Assembly: GCF_050487225.1 (NCBI RefSeq)
Contig: NZ_JBKQGY010000003.1
Location: 310,001-374,000 of the forward strand
Direction of reading: 5' to 3'
Origin: Paenalcaligenes sp050487225
GTDB lineage: Bacteria; Pseudomonadota; Gammaproteobacteria; Burkholderiales; Burkholderiaceae_B
DNA length: 64,000 nucleotides
Part shown: piece by piece, positions 49,788 through 58,106 of the stretch
How positions within the stretch are numbered: position 1 is the stretch's first letter
Layout of the letters: every line of letters begins with the position of its first letter
Notes under the pieces: generated by a model
What the model was told of the DNA's origin: nothing
What the model saw: only the letters and a program-made list of their open reading frames with translations
The model's database searches: none
Made by a program: the position numbers and the translations under genes

Positions 49788-50893
49788 AAGTTGTTCTTTT
49801 TTCTGCGGCATCATCTATACATACCATTCGGTGGGCCAATGGATTGAATGCAGCAGGTCATGAGGTGCATGTTATTAGTCAGCATCAATCTAATGACCCT
49901 TTTGATGACGGCGTTAAGGTTTACTCCTTTCCAAATCGTGGCGTCTTAGGCTATTTCACTATGGTGCCTAAAGCCAAGAGGATTCTTTCTAAAGTTAAAC
50001 CAGATATCGTGAATGCTCACTACGCAAGTGGCTACGCTACGACAGCACGCCTTGTTGGATACCATCCATGGGTGCTGTCAGTTTGGGGAAGTGATATTTA
50101 TGATTTTCCTTATATATCCTTCTTACATCGGTATTTAGTCAGGAAAAACCTACTTGCAGCAGATGCTATTGCCTCTACAAGTTATTGCATGGCTAAACAA
50201 ACCAAGAGAATCGCCCCTGAAATTGCAGAAATTAGTGTGACGCCATTTGGTGTAGACATGAGTGCCTATGCATCTATTCCATTAACAGGAAATACCAATG
50301 CAAGTCCACTAGTCATTGGTACAGTCAAAACAATGGCAAAAAAGTACGGTATCGATACGTTGATAAGAGCTTTTGCTTTATTACATCGAGACCTACTCTC
50401 CTCGCATCCTGAACTAGTCCAGACTTTACGCCTGCGATTGGTCGGCGGGGGTCCACAAAAAGAAGAACTGGCACTATTAGTTGACCAGTTACAGTTAACT
50501 AAACAGGTAGATTTTATAGGGCGAGTGCCACACGCCAATGTCCCAAGCGAATTAGAAAAAATGGACATTTATGTTGCTCTGAGTCGTCTCGACAGTGAAA
50601 GTTTTGGTGTTGCCATAATTGAAGCAGGGGCAGCAGGCCGTCCTGTAGTTGTCTCTGATGTAGGAGGACTACCTGAAGTAACGATTAACAATGAAACAGG
50701 ATTAGTTGTACCTCGTGAGGACGAAAAAACAGCAGCTGAAGCCCTAAAGACACTAGTTCTGAACCCAGAGCTACGACAAAAAATGGGTATAAAAGCAAAA
50801 AATCATGTACAAGAAAACTATAGCTGGCATGTTTGCTTAGAAAGCATGGAAAAAACCTACCAAAATACAATTGAAAAATACTCGGAGCAGTAA
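49784..50893 (+). CDS. Glycosyltransferase family 4
   Basis: A 369-residue GT-B transferase. It begins KVVLFSAASSIHTIRWANGL, has VSVWGSDIYDFPY and VTPFGVDMSAYASI in the middle, and carries the donor-sugar motif SESFGVAIIEAGAAGRPVVV near 266-285 followed by GGLPEV. It ends one base into wbpI (ATG/TAATG overlap). Composition is normal again compared with the preceding two genes. It is a WbpH/WlbE-like position, and acts on the lipid-linked acceptor at the cytoplasmic face. The donor is probably the ManNAc3NAcA-type sugar, as inference. Confidence 0.82.
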   Translation: MKVVLFSAASSIHTIRWANGLNAAGHEVHVISQHQSNDPFDDGVKVYSFPNRGVLGYFTMVPKAKRILSKVKPDIVNAHYASGYATTARLVGYHPWVLSVWGSDIYDFPYISFLHRYLVRKNLLAADAIASTSYCMAKQTKRIAPEIAEISVTPFGVDMSAYASIPLTGNTNASPLVIGTVKTMAKKYGIDTLIRAFALLHRDLLSSHPELVQTLRLRLVGGGPQKEELALLVDQLQLTKQVDFIGRVPHANVPSELEKMDIYVALSRLDSESFGVAIIEAGAAGRPVVVSDVGGLPEVTINNETGLVVPREDEKTAAEALKTLVLNPELRQKMGIKAKNHVQENYSWHVCLESMEKTYQNTIEKYSEQ

Positions 50894-51975
50894 TGAGAAA
50901 AATTCTTACTATTATCGGTGCTAGACCACAATTTATTAAGGCAAGTGTAGTTTCTAGAGCATTTTCTGAAACTAATAATATAAATGAGATTATTTTGCAC
51001 ACTGGCCAACACTTTGATGCCAATATGAGCGAAATTTTTTTTGATCAATTACGGATTCCACGGCCAAATTACTTATTAGATATTCATGGCGGAACCCATG
51101 GTCAGATGACTGGTCGCATGCTCTCAGCTATTGAGGAAGTACTACTTACTGAACGACCTGATTGTGTAGTCGTTTATGGTGATACTAATTCTACTTTAGC
51201 TGGTGCTTTGGCTGCTGCAAAACTACACATTCCCGTTGCTCATATAGAAGCTGGGCTACGCAGTTTTAACATGCAAATGCCCGAAGAGATTAATAGAATT
51301 CTGACTGATAGAGTCAGTAATATATTATTCTGCCCTACAGTAAGCGCGACTGAAAATTTAAAAAAAGAGGGATATCCATTTATTGCTGCAAATGGTTTGA
51401 CTCAGCATATAGAGTTAGTTGGTGATGTTATGCAAGATGCTGCTATTTTATTCGCAAATAAAGCAGTAAGACCTGATGACTTTGCGGTAGAAACAGACTT
51501 TATACTTACCACACTGCACCGCGCTGAAAATACTGACTCGCCAGCTAGGTTAAAAAACATAATTGATGCTCTTAACCGAGCACACCACGAGATAGCTCCT
51601 GTAGTCCTCCCTCTGCATCCACGTACTCGAAAACTAATAGAACAGCAAGGTATAGAACTCAAAGTACATACAATTGATCCCGTTGGTTATCTTGAAATGC
51701 TCTGGCTACTCAATCACTCTAGCCTTGTCTTAACTGATAGTGGTGGTGTACAAAAAGAAGCCTTCTTCTTTGGAAAAGCATGCGTCACGATGAGAGATCA
51801 AACAGAATGGGTGGAGTTAATAGAGGTGGGGGCCAATACACTAGTAGGTGCAGAGTCCCAAAGAATCCTACATGCTGTTGCTGATAACTTGAATCGCGTT
51901 GTCATAGACGAACAGAAGCTATATGGCGGTGGGAAAGCAGCACAGCGAATCGCAAATATTATCCAAAACTTTTAA
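50893..51975 (+). CDS. wbpI: UDP-GlcNAc3NAcA 2-epimerase WbpI (WlbD)
   Basis: A 360-residue non-hydrolysing UDP-sugar 2-epimerase. It opens with IIGARPQFIKASVVSRAFSE, then HTGQHFD, VVYGDTNSTLAGALAAAKLH and AHIEAGLRSFNMQMPEEINR, and has TDSGGVQKEAFFFGKACVTM near 277. WecB makes ManNAc, but with wbpA, B, D and E in the same run the specific product is UDP-ManNAc3NAcA. It overlaps the preceding glycosyltransferase by one base and closes the plus-strand run before a terminator. Confidence 0.9.
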   Translation: MRKILTIIGARPQFIKASVVSRAFSETNNINEIILHTGQHFDANMSEIFFDQLRIPRPNYLLDIHGGTHGQMTGRMLSAIEEVLLTERPDCVVVYGDTNSTLAGALAAAKLHIPVAHIEAGLRSFNMQMPEEINRILTDRVSNILFCPTVSATENLKKEGYPFIAANGLTQHIELVGDVMQDAAILFANKAVRPDDFAVETDFILTTLHRAENTDSPARLKNIIDALNRAHHEIAPVVLPLHPRTRKLIEQQGIELKVHTIDPVGYLEMLWLLNHSSLVLTDSGGVQKEAFFFGKACVTMRDQTEWVELIEVGANTLVGAESQRILHAVADNLNRVVIDEQKLYGGGKAAQRIANIIQNF

Positions 51976-51982
51976 GAAAGAA

Positions 51983-52010
51983 GCTCACTCGGAATATGTC
52001 TTGAGTGAGC
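51983..52010. terminator. Hairpin between convergent wbpI and glycosyltransferase genes
   Basis: GCTCACTC (51983-51990) and GAGTGAGC (52003-52010) form a perfect 8-bp stem with a 12-base loop, eight bases after wbpI. Short T/C-rich sequence follows on the plus strand and CTTTCTT on the minus strand, so it probably ends both transcripts. Confidence 0.65.
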
Positions 52011-52026
52011 CTTTCCATCAACAGGA

Positions 52027-53268
52027 TCAGTTAATAAGCTTAAGATAATTATTTGAAAGGTTTTCATAATCATGAAAATCTATTACATAATTTCTTCCAT
52101 TTTCTCCAAGAGCCTTTAGCTCAGCATCAGACTTCATCAACAAGGTAGTAATTGCCTCGCTAAGTGACTTGTGATCTGTAGGTGAAGTGCTGATCCCGCA
52201 TGACGCTTCTGTAATAAAATCATTACCTGCATTTATTGCAGATAATATTGGTATCCCAGCATACATATAATCAAATATTTTATTTGGACTTATGCCAAAT
52301 CTAAATATAGATTCCTCAAGTAAAGATATATACGCTATATCACATTTTTCCAGCAGTAAACTTATGACTTTCTTCTCTACTTGGCTGAAGAATTTTACAT
52401 TACTGCTTAATCCCAAGCCAGTGGATTCTATCTTTAACTTTTCTTCTAAAACCCCCCCACCAATTATAATTACTCCATACGAATCTTGGTTTAATTGAGG
52501 AAGCGCTTTCAAAAGTGTTGATAAATTATTTGGAATCCCTAACGCTCCAGCATAAATAATTACTCTTTTACCTTCTTCTTTCCATTTTTTTACCTGTAAC
52601 AAGCTTGTGTGAGATGTATCTTCCTCTGATACAAGCAAATGATTTTTTACGCTGATTCCATTAGGGATATAACTCCACTTACTTTCTTTCATTCCCTTAT
52701 TAACCATATACTCTTTAGTTAAGGGCAACAATGAAACAACATAGTCAGAGTGCTTATATGCTTGTTTTTCTATATAACTTGTCAAGACTACCAATGGGTG
52801 GCTTTCCCTCACTCCTGCTAATTCTGTCAGACTAAGTGGCCATAAGTCCCGAACTTCAAAAATCAACTTGGAAGAATACTTTTTTGCTATTTTTTTTGCA
52901 GAAAAATAAGTGTACGGGTGCGGTGAAGAAAAAACCACTGCATCTGGTTTTCCATATAATCTTTCTAACTTTTTATTTAGCCACCATAACCGTATAGAAA
53001 AGTAGAACATATTTATTATTCTACCTAAACCATTACCTTTGTATTCAGGTGAATATATAAAATGATATTTGACTCCATCAATAACCTCGACACCCTCAGA
53101 TCGTTTTCTTGATGCCTGATGATGAAAAGTAGGAGTCAGAATTATGGAATCGACATTTTTCTCTTTCCAATGCTTGGCAAGATGGTATGGCCGATCATAC
53201 CTACCCACACCAGGACCTCCAGCATAGGGATGGATATACCAAATTGTTTCTGATTTTGACTGAGACAT
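52027..53268 (-). CDS. Glycosyltransferase family 4, WbuB-like
   Basis: A 413-residue GT-B transferase from the ATG at 53268; an in-frame TTG at 53313 would overlap the upstream gene. Features are WYIHPYAGGPGVGRYDRPYH near 11-30, KLIFEVRDLWPLSLTELAG near 131-149, IPNGISVKNHLL and the donor loop FGISPNKIFDYMYAGIPIL near 328. These match GT4 WbuB-like proteins that often add the second sugar of an O-unit (for example FucNAc). It is transcribed with the initiating sugar transferase on the minus strand. Confidence 0.82.
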   Translation of the reverse strand: MSQSKSETIWYIHPYAGGPGVGRYDRPYHLAKHWKEKNVDSIILTPTFHHQASRKRSEGVEVIDGVKYHFIYSPEYKGNGLGRIINMFYFSIRLWWLNKKLERLYGKPDAVVFSSPHPYTYFSAKKIAKKYSSKLIFEVRDLWPLSLTELAGVRESHPLVVLTSYIEKQAYKHSDYVVSLLPLTKEYMVNKGMKESKWSYIPNGISVKNHLLVSEEDTSHTSLLQVKKWKEEGKRVIIYAGALGIPNNLSTLLKALPQLNQDSYGVIIIGGGVLEEKLKIESTGLGLSSNVKFFSQVEKKVISLLLEKCDIAYISLLEESIFRFGISPNKIFDYMYAGIPILSAINAGNDFITEASCGISTSPTDHKSLSEAITTLLMKSDAELKALGENGRNYVIDFHDYENLSNNYLKLIN

Positions 53269-53299
53269 AGTGTGTATTAAGAGATGATTCAGATCCGAT

Positions 53300-54574
53300 T
53301 CAACGAGCACCAAAACCCGTCAGCATTATCTTAATAGTTAAGATAGCAATAATTAGATCCAAGCCTAATGAACAGTTTTTAATATAATAAAAATCATGCT
53401 CAATTTTGACTTGTGTCTCATCCATGCTTGCCGTATAGCCATGCCTAACTTGAGCCCAACCACTAATTCCAGGCTTAACGATATGTCTATAGCTATAGAA
53501 AGGAATTTTTTGGTCATACTCTGCAACGAAAGACGGCTGTTCAGGCCTAGGCCCTACTAAACTCATTTCGCCTTTGAGCACATTCAAGAATTGCGGTAGC
53601 TCATCAATACGTAGTTTACGGATTACCTTTCCTACCCTGGTGATACGTGGGTCATTTTCGCCTGCAAACTGTTCGGGCGCAGCACGATCAAAACGCATGC
53701 TACGAAACTTATAGATAGTAAAAGGCTTATTGCCTTGACCAATACGTGTTTGAGTGTAAATGACCGGACCAGGACTTTCTAAACGTACCAAAATAGCGGT
53801 TACCACTGCAATGGGTAATACAATTGGTAATGTGATGAGTACCAGCAATATATCTATGCAGGTTTTTATGCGTTCGTATACCGGCGAGGGCAATAATGCC
53901 CCCATATTATTCTCCGACATGCGATTTATTTTTACTTTACCTGTAAGTGACTCATAAATCTGTTTAGCGTCGTATACAGGTATACGGTTAAGCGCACACT
54001 GTGTCAAAAAGCGCTGAGTATCATCATTAATACTGCGAAAATCAGCTACTACTCCGTCATATCGACGATCACCCAAGCACAATTCAGGTAGAGGTCTAGC
54101 ATCAATAAAATCCAATTGAACAATTTCATCCGTATACAGACCTCCAGTCACTACTCCCAACTTCAAGCGCATATACTTATAGGTCAGAGTATATTCAATA
54201 TGAAACCATAAAACAGATATGACAGCGCTACTGAGTAATAAATAACGCGATACTTCTACACGCAATAACAAAGTAACTAATGTTGCAGCTCCGTATATAA
54301 GCAGCACTATCGGAATAATGAATGCAGCAGCCCGGCCACCAGGGTAAATTTGTCGAAGACGCTGAAGACCGATGTAACATAGCACACAGGATAAGCTGGT
54401 GGTTATCAATGCAGTCTGTTGTCCACCCGTCGGATTAAAGAGGCTCTGCCACGACCAGAACATAACAAAAGGAGCTACTACAGCAATCAACCAGCTAAGT
54501 AGTAATGAAAAAGCTCTAGAAAGCAATATCTGCTCATGCAAACGTTTAAATCGTCTAGGGGAGGTAGGTTTCAT
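53300..54574 (-). CDS. Undecaprenyl-phosphate sugar-phosphate transferase (initiating enzyme, WcaJ/WbaP type)
   Basis: A 424-residue inner-membrane enzyme that starts the repeat unit by moving a sugar phosphate to undecaprenyl phosphate. Four to five N-terminal segments (about 15-130) and a CoA-binding-like middle domain lead to the catalytic C-domain (about 230-424), with SPGPVIYTQTRIGQG, FTIYKFRSMRFD, KLRIDELPQFLNVLKGEMSL and VGPRPE. This is the polyprenyl glycosylphosphotransferase type. A TATAAT -10 box lies 36 bases upstream. The gene precedes the WbuB-like GT with a 31-base gap to its chosen start. Confidence 0.88.
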   Translation of the reverse strand: MKPTSPRRFKRLHEQILLSRAFSLLLSWLIAVVAPFVMFWSWQSLFNPTGGQQTALITTSLSCVLCYIGLQRLRQIYPGGRAAAFIIPIVLLIYGAATLVTLLLRVEVSRYLLLSSAVISVLWFHIEYTLTYKYMRLKLGVVTGGLYTDEIVQLDFIDARPLPELCLGDRRYDGVVADFRSINDDTQRFLTQCALNRIPVYDAKQIYESLTGKVKINRMSENNMGALLPSPVYERIKTCIDILLVLITLPIVLPIAVVTAILVRLESPGPVIYTQTRIGQGNKPFTIYKFRSMRFDRAAPEQFAGENDPRITRVGKVIRKLRIDELPQFLNVLKGEMSLVGPRPEQPSFVAEYDQKIPFYSYRHIVKPGISGWAQVRHGYTASMDETQVKIEHDFYYIKNCSLGLDLIIAILTIKIMLTGFGAR

Positions 54575-54609
54575 TGGGACCTTACTAATACAACTGTTAC
54601 ATTGCAGAC

Positions 54610-54615
54610 ATTATA
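54610..54615 (-). promoter_or_regulatory. -10 box upstream of the initiating transferase gene
   Basis: A perfect TATAAT on the minus strand, 36 bases upstream of the ATG at 54574. No good -35 box is seen at the right distance, so an activator may be needed. Confidence 0.45.
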
Positions 54616-54771
54616 GCCAAGCCCCTTGTTAAAGCAGGGTATTATGCTTCTGCTATTTGCCTTACATAACAAAATTCACTACAACTTATTGAAAAAATGA
54701 GGATTCCCCTCAAGTTTCGCTCTATTTAGATCACGATAAAAATTTATCCAGTTTATAGAGGCTAAAAAGAG

Positions 54772-55683
54772 TTATGGGTCTGGGTATGTCTGCTCATATA
54801 AGCGCACAATAATTTTATCTAGCCCCTCCCCCAGAAAATCGTAAGAATCAGTCAGTCGCTTATTAGATATAGTTGTTCCTAGCAAAGAGAAAGCTGGCCT
54901 TTTTGCACTATTTTCAAAAAAACGATATGAAACTGACTCTACCTTCATACATTTTTGGTGTTTCTTTTTCTTAAGTAGCAGTATGCGTAGATGTTCGATC
55001 AACTCATACTTACTACTACACTGCTTGCCTGCACAATGAAGGGCTCCCCTAGGTATAAACTGTGCCTCTTTGCTACGACTTGCTAAGCACCAGATAAATG
55101 CAGCGAAGAGGTCTGCTCTCGTAGGCGCTGAATACTGATCAGCCACTACAAAAATGCGCTCTCTCTCCGTCATGAGTTTGATAAATCTACGCATAAAGCA
55201 ATCTCCATGCACACCAACCAACCAACTAGTACGCAGTATCAGACTTCGCTCACAAACCTGCTGTAAAGCCCGCTCTCCTGCTAACTTACTTTTCCCATAC
55301 ACATTAATAGGATTAGGCTCATCCTCTTCGGTATAGGGCTCACCTTTGGTGCCATCAAACACATAGTCGGTAGAGATATGAAATACAGGGATATTGGCTT
55401 GTGCCGCATAGATGCCCAAATTTTCTGGGCCATCACGGTTAATAGCAAATGCTAGTGCTTCATTAGTTTCTGCTGCATCAACATTGGTATAAGCAGCCGC
55501 GTTAATAATAAGGTCGGGTTGGTATGTAGCCGCCTTCTGCAGTACTACATCTTTATGACGTATATCCAACTCAGTAGAACTTGGCGCCCACACGTCTATG
55601 CCATCCGGTATGCTGTGCAGCAATTCCTGACCAAGCATGCCGCTACCACCACACAGCAAGACTTTAAACGGCACCTTAGTCAT
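54772..55683 (-). CDS. rfbD: dTDP-4-dehydrorhamnose reductase
   Basis: A 303-residue extended SDR that reduces dTDP-4-keto-L-rhamnose with NADPH, the last step of dTDP-L-rhamnose synthesis. The ATG at 55683 overlaps rfbB by eight bases. The nucleotide motif is LLCGGSGMLGQELLHSI near 9-25. INAAAYTNVDAAE lies near 60-72, the STDYVFDG motif near 100-107 and the catalytic YGKSKLAGE near 130. The C-terminal 50 residues diverge from standard RfbD and have a lysine run KKKKH. Together with rfbB it forms a two-gene operon; rfbC is 4 kb away on the other strand. Confidence 0.85.
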   Translation of the reverse strand: MTKVPFKVLLCGGSGMLGQELLHSIPDGIDVWAPSSTELDIRHKDVVLQKAATYQPDLIINAAAYTNVDAAETNEALAFAINRDGPENLGIYAAQANIPVFHISTDYVFDGTKGEPYTEEDEPNPINVYGKSKLAGERALQQVCERSLILRTSWLVGVHGDCFMRRFIKLMTERERIFVVADQYSAPTRADLFAAFIWCLASRSKEAQFIPRGALHCAGKQCSSKYELIEHLRILLLKKKKHQKCMKVESVSYRFFENSAKRPAFSLLGTTISNKRLTDSYDFLGEGLDKIIVRLYEQTYPDP

Positions 55684-56734
55684 GTTTGTCCTTGGGCTCT
55701 GCATTGTGCGCGACACGTATATGTTCGCACCATGCCAAATTCTCTACATACCAACTAACGGTCTTTGCTAAGCCCGCATCAAATCCTTCTTCGGCCAACC
55801 AACCTATTTCGGTATTCAGTTTTTCCGCATCCAGCGCATAACGTACGTCGTGCCCAGGCCTATCCTGAACATAGTGAATCAATTGAGCATGAGGGGTATA
55901 CGCTGATTCTGGATATAAGGTGTCCAGCAACGTACAAATCCGGGTAGCAATCTCTATATTCTGCTTTTCTGTCTGCGCGCTGATATTGTAGCTTTCCCCA
56001 AGTTTCCCTTGTTTCAAGACGCTACATAGCGCCTTGACGTGATCATCCACAAATAGCCAGTCGCGTACTTGTTTACCATCGCCGTATAAAGGGATGGTTT
56101 GCCCAGACAGGGCATTCAAAATCACCAATGGGATAAGTTTTTCTGGGTACTGATAAGGGCCAAAGTTGTTGGAGCAATGGGTAAGAATGACAGGCAACCC
56201 ATAGGTACGCCACCACGCCCACACCAGATGGTCTGAGCCGGCCTTAGTCGCTGCATACGGTGAACTAGGCGCATATGGGCTCTGTTCTACCGCTAAGTGA
56301 TTGCTGTTTGGCCCTAGGTCTCCGTACACTTCATCCGTGGATACATGCAGCAGCCTAAATTGTGATTTTTTTTCTTCTGGTAAGGCCACCCAATAATGCT
56401 TAGCAACGTCTAACAAGACGTATGTACCGACGATATTGCTCTGTATGAACGCCTCTGGGCCTGATATAGAACGATCCACGTGGGATTCAGCCGCCAAATG
56501 CATCACGCTATCAGGCTGATGGGTCTGAAAGACGCGGCTCATGGCCTGATGATCGCAAATATCAACTTGCTCGAAGGCAAAGCGTTCATGCCCACTCACG
56601 CTGCTTAACGATTCCAAGCTACTGGCATAACTCAGCTTGTCCACCACAACCACCTGATCGTCTGTATGCTGAATCAGGTGGCGAACAAGTGCGGAGCCTA
56701 TAAAGCCGGCCCCACCGGTAACAAGGATTTTCAT
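55676..56734 (-). CDS. rfbB: dTDP-glucose 4,6-dehydratase
   Basis: A 352-residue extended SDR that turns dTDP-glucose into dTDP-4-keto-6-deoxyglucose. The ATG at 56734 starts MKILVTGGAGFIGSALVRHL. The sequence shows HLAAESHVDRSISGPEAFIQ near 82, the VSTDEVYGDLGP motif near 133 and the catalytic SPYAATKAGSDHLV near 162, then HCSNNFGPYQYPEKLIPLVI. All are standard for RfbB. rfbA (thymidylyltransferase), normally the neighbour, is not in the window. Confidence 0.95.
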   Translation of the reverse strand: MKILVTGGAGFIGSALVRHLIQHTDDQVVVVDKLSYASSLESLSSVSGHERFAFEQVDICDHQAMSRVFQTHQPDSVMHLAAESHVDRSISGPEAFIQSNIVGTYVLLDVAKHYWVALPEEKKSQFRLLHVSTDEVYGDLGPNSNHLAVEQSPYAPSSPYAATKAGSDHLVWAWWRTYGLPVILTHCSNNFGPYQYPEKLIPLVILNALSGQTIPLYGDGKQVRDWLFVDDHVKALCSVLKQGKLGESYNISAQTEKQNIEIATRICTLLDTLYPESAYTPHAQLIHYVQDRPGHDVRYALDAEKLNTEIGWLAEEGFDAGLAKTVSWYVENLAWCEHIRVAHNAEPKDKHD

Positions 56735-56858
56735 GTGTTTACTGGTACTCAGGTACGATGACATGGCCCTACTTAAAAATATAAATAGGTCGTAACGTTA
56801 TATTGTAAAGATATTGTGCCTAGTGACGGCGTTATTCTGGACCATTCTTTAGATACTA

Positions 56859-56892
56859 AAAAGCCTGCCTAGCAAAAACTAGGCAGGCTTTT
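56859..56892. terminator. Intrinsic terminator after the HbpS/GlcG-like gene
   Basis: AAAAGCCTGCCTAG (56859-56872) and CTAGGCAGGCTTTT (56879-56892) form a perfect 14-bp stem with a six-base loop. A/T ends suit both strands. It lies 26 bases after the minus-strand stop at 56918. Confidence 0.9.
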
Positions 56893-56917
56893 CAAAACGT
56901 TACAATTGCAAGCTTAT

Positions 56918-57406
56918 TTATACATCAGCACCTATCGCTTTTAGGCCGGCTACTGCACATTGCGCATCAAGGTCTCCATTCGGTGCGCCGCCAACCCCTA
57001 TACCCGCGACTAAGGCATTACCAAACTTCACAGGTAAGCCACCGCCTTGTATCACCATGCGGTCGTCCATGTCGCGCATACCATTGTTAGCAGGCTTAGA
57101 GGCGATGAACTCAGCCAGCCCAGCAGTATCACGCCCCATTGCGGCAGAGGTAAATGCTTTACCTGTCGCACTGCCTACAGTGTGAGGGCCTGAGTTATCG
57201 GCTTTAAGCAGCACCTTGGTTGCGCCATCTCGCGCCACAACCGCAACGCTTACTGCATAGCCTTCGGTAGCACATGCTTGTACGGCTGCTTGTGCGGCTT
57301 GAGTAGCGAGTTCTAATGGCAAATACGGTGCGGTGGGCAAGGTGGTTTGAGCACCAGCAGCCAAAGGAAGCAATAAAACAGACGTTAACGCGAGTGTACG
57401 AATCAT
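56918..57406 (-). CDS. Exported GlcG/HbpS-family protein (haem-binding-like)
   Basis: A 162-residue protein of the GlcG/HbpS (DUF336) family. A GGAGA ribosome site and a signal peptide (MIRTLALTSVLLLPLAAGAQ) support the ATG at 57406. The mature domain has VSVAVVARDGATKVLLKADN near 49-68, GSATGKAFTSAAMGRDT near 77-93, and IQGGGLPVKFGNALVAGIGV near 121-140, the family core. In Streptomyces, exported HbpS binds haem and interacts with the SenS/SenR two-component system. Here a sensor kinase and regulator gene pair lies directly upstream on the same strand (91 bases), so an analogous role is possible. The substrate is unproved. Confidence 0.82.
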   Translation of the reverse strand: MIRTLALTSVLLLPLAAGAQTTLPTAPYLPLELATQAAQAAVQACATEGYAVSVAVVARDGATKVLLKADNSGPHTVGSATGKAFTSAAMGRDTAGLAEFIASKPANNGMRDMDDRMVIQGGGLPVKFGNALVAGIGVGGAPNGDLDAQCAVAGLKAIGADV

Positions 57407-57497
57407 GGTGAGTCTCCACTGAGTAAAAGATAACAACAGAGTAAACGGGCTCATTTCTTTGCACTATGCGTAGTGCTTGCTGATTATCTACGTAGTC

Positions 57498-58106
57498 CTA
57501 CGGATATTCTCTGCCTTCCAGCCACAAGCGCGTCATCTCGGCTTGTGAGGTAGTGCCTAACTTGGCTCCTAATGCCGCTCTATGACTTTCTACTGTACGT
57601 GGTGACAGGCCCAAACCCTCGGCGATTTCTTTGGATGTGAAACCAGCGGCCACTCTACCTAACACTTCTTTTTCTCTAGGGGTCAGGCTGGCTAATAAGG
57701 CTAAGGTTTCTTCTTTCTCTGCTTGTACTCGCAGGCGTTTCTCTAGGATTTCTTGGCCTTTTTGTATGGCATCAATCAAGTCTTGTTCGTCTACTGGTTT
57801 AGAGAGGAAGTCTATCGCGCCATTTCTGAAGGCACGTCTACAGGCTTCTATATCACCGTGCCCAGAGATCACTATGGCGGGCCAGTCTACGCCTTGCTCT
57901 AGTAGTTTTTCTTGTACTTTTAACCCAGACACCCACGGCATGCGTATATCCATAATGATGCACCCAGGAGCTAGCTGACTCACTGACGCTAAGAATCGTT
58001 GGGGATCAGCAAAACTATGTACGGCTATGTCTACCGTCGATAGAAGCAGCTCTAATGCGTCACGTACAGCTTGGTCATCATCGACTAAATAAACAGGGTG
58101 GCTCAT
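57498..58106 (-). CDS. FixJ/NarL-type response regulator
   Basis: A 202-residue two-component regulator. The receiver domain (about 1-120) has the acidic cluster VDDD at 8-11, phosphorylation site D53 in IIMDIRMPWVSG, and the lysine in FLSKPVDEQD. The LuxR-type helix-turn-helix (about 138-198) has LTPREKEVLGRVAAGFTSKE and LGLSPRTVESHRAALGAKLG. It overlaps the sensor kinase stop by four bases (ATGA), so the pair is coupled. It probably controls the neighbouring exported protein gene; target genes are not visible. Confidence 0.9.
   Translation of the reverse strand: MSHPVYLVDDDQAVRDALELLLSTVDIAVHSFADPQRFLASVSQLAPGCIIMDIRMPWVSGLKVQEKLLEQGVDWPAIVISGHGDIEACRRAFRNGAIDFLSKPVDEQDLIDAIQKGQEILEKRLRVQAEKEETLALLASLTPREKEVLGRVAAGFTSKEIAEGLGLSPRTVESHRAALGAKLGTTSQAEMTRLWLEGREYP

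Noticed and set aside
50893..51975. wecB (UDP-GlcNAc 2-epimerase for ManNAc)
   Set aside because: Same family, but linkage to wbpA, wbpB, wbpD and wbpE makes the WbpI function much more likely.
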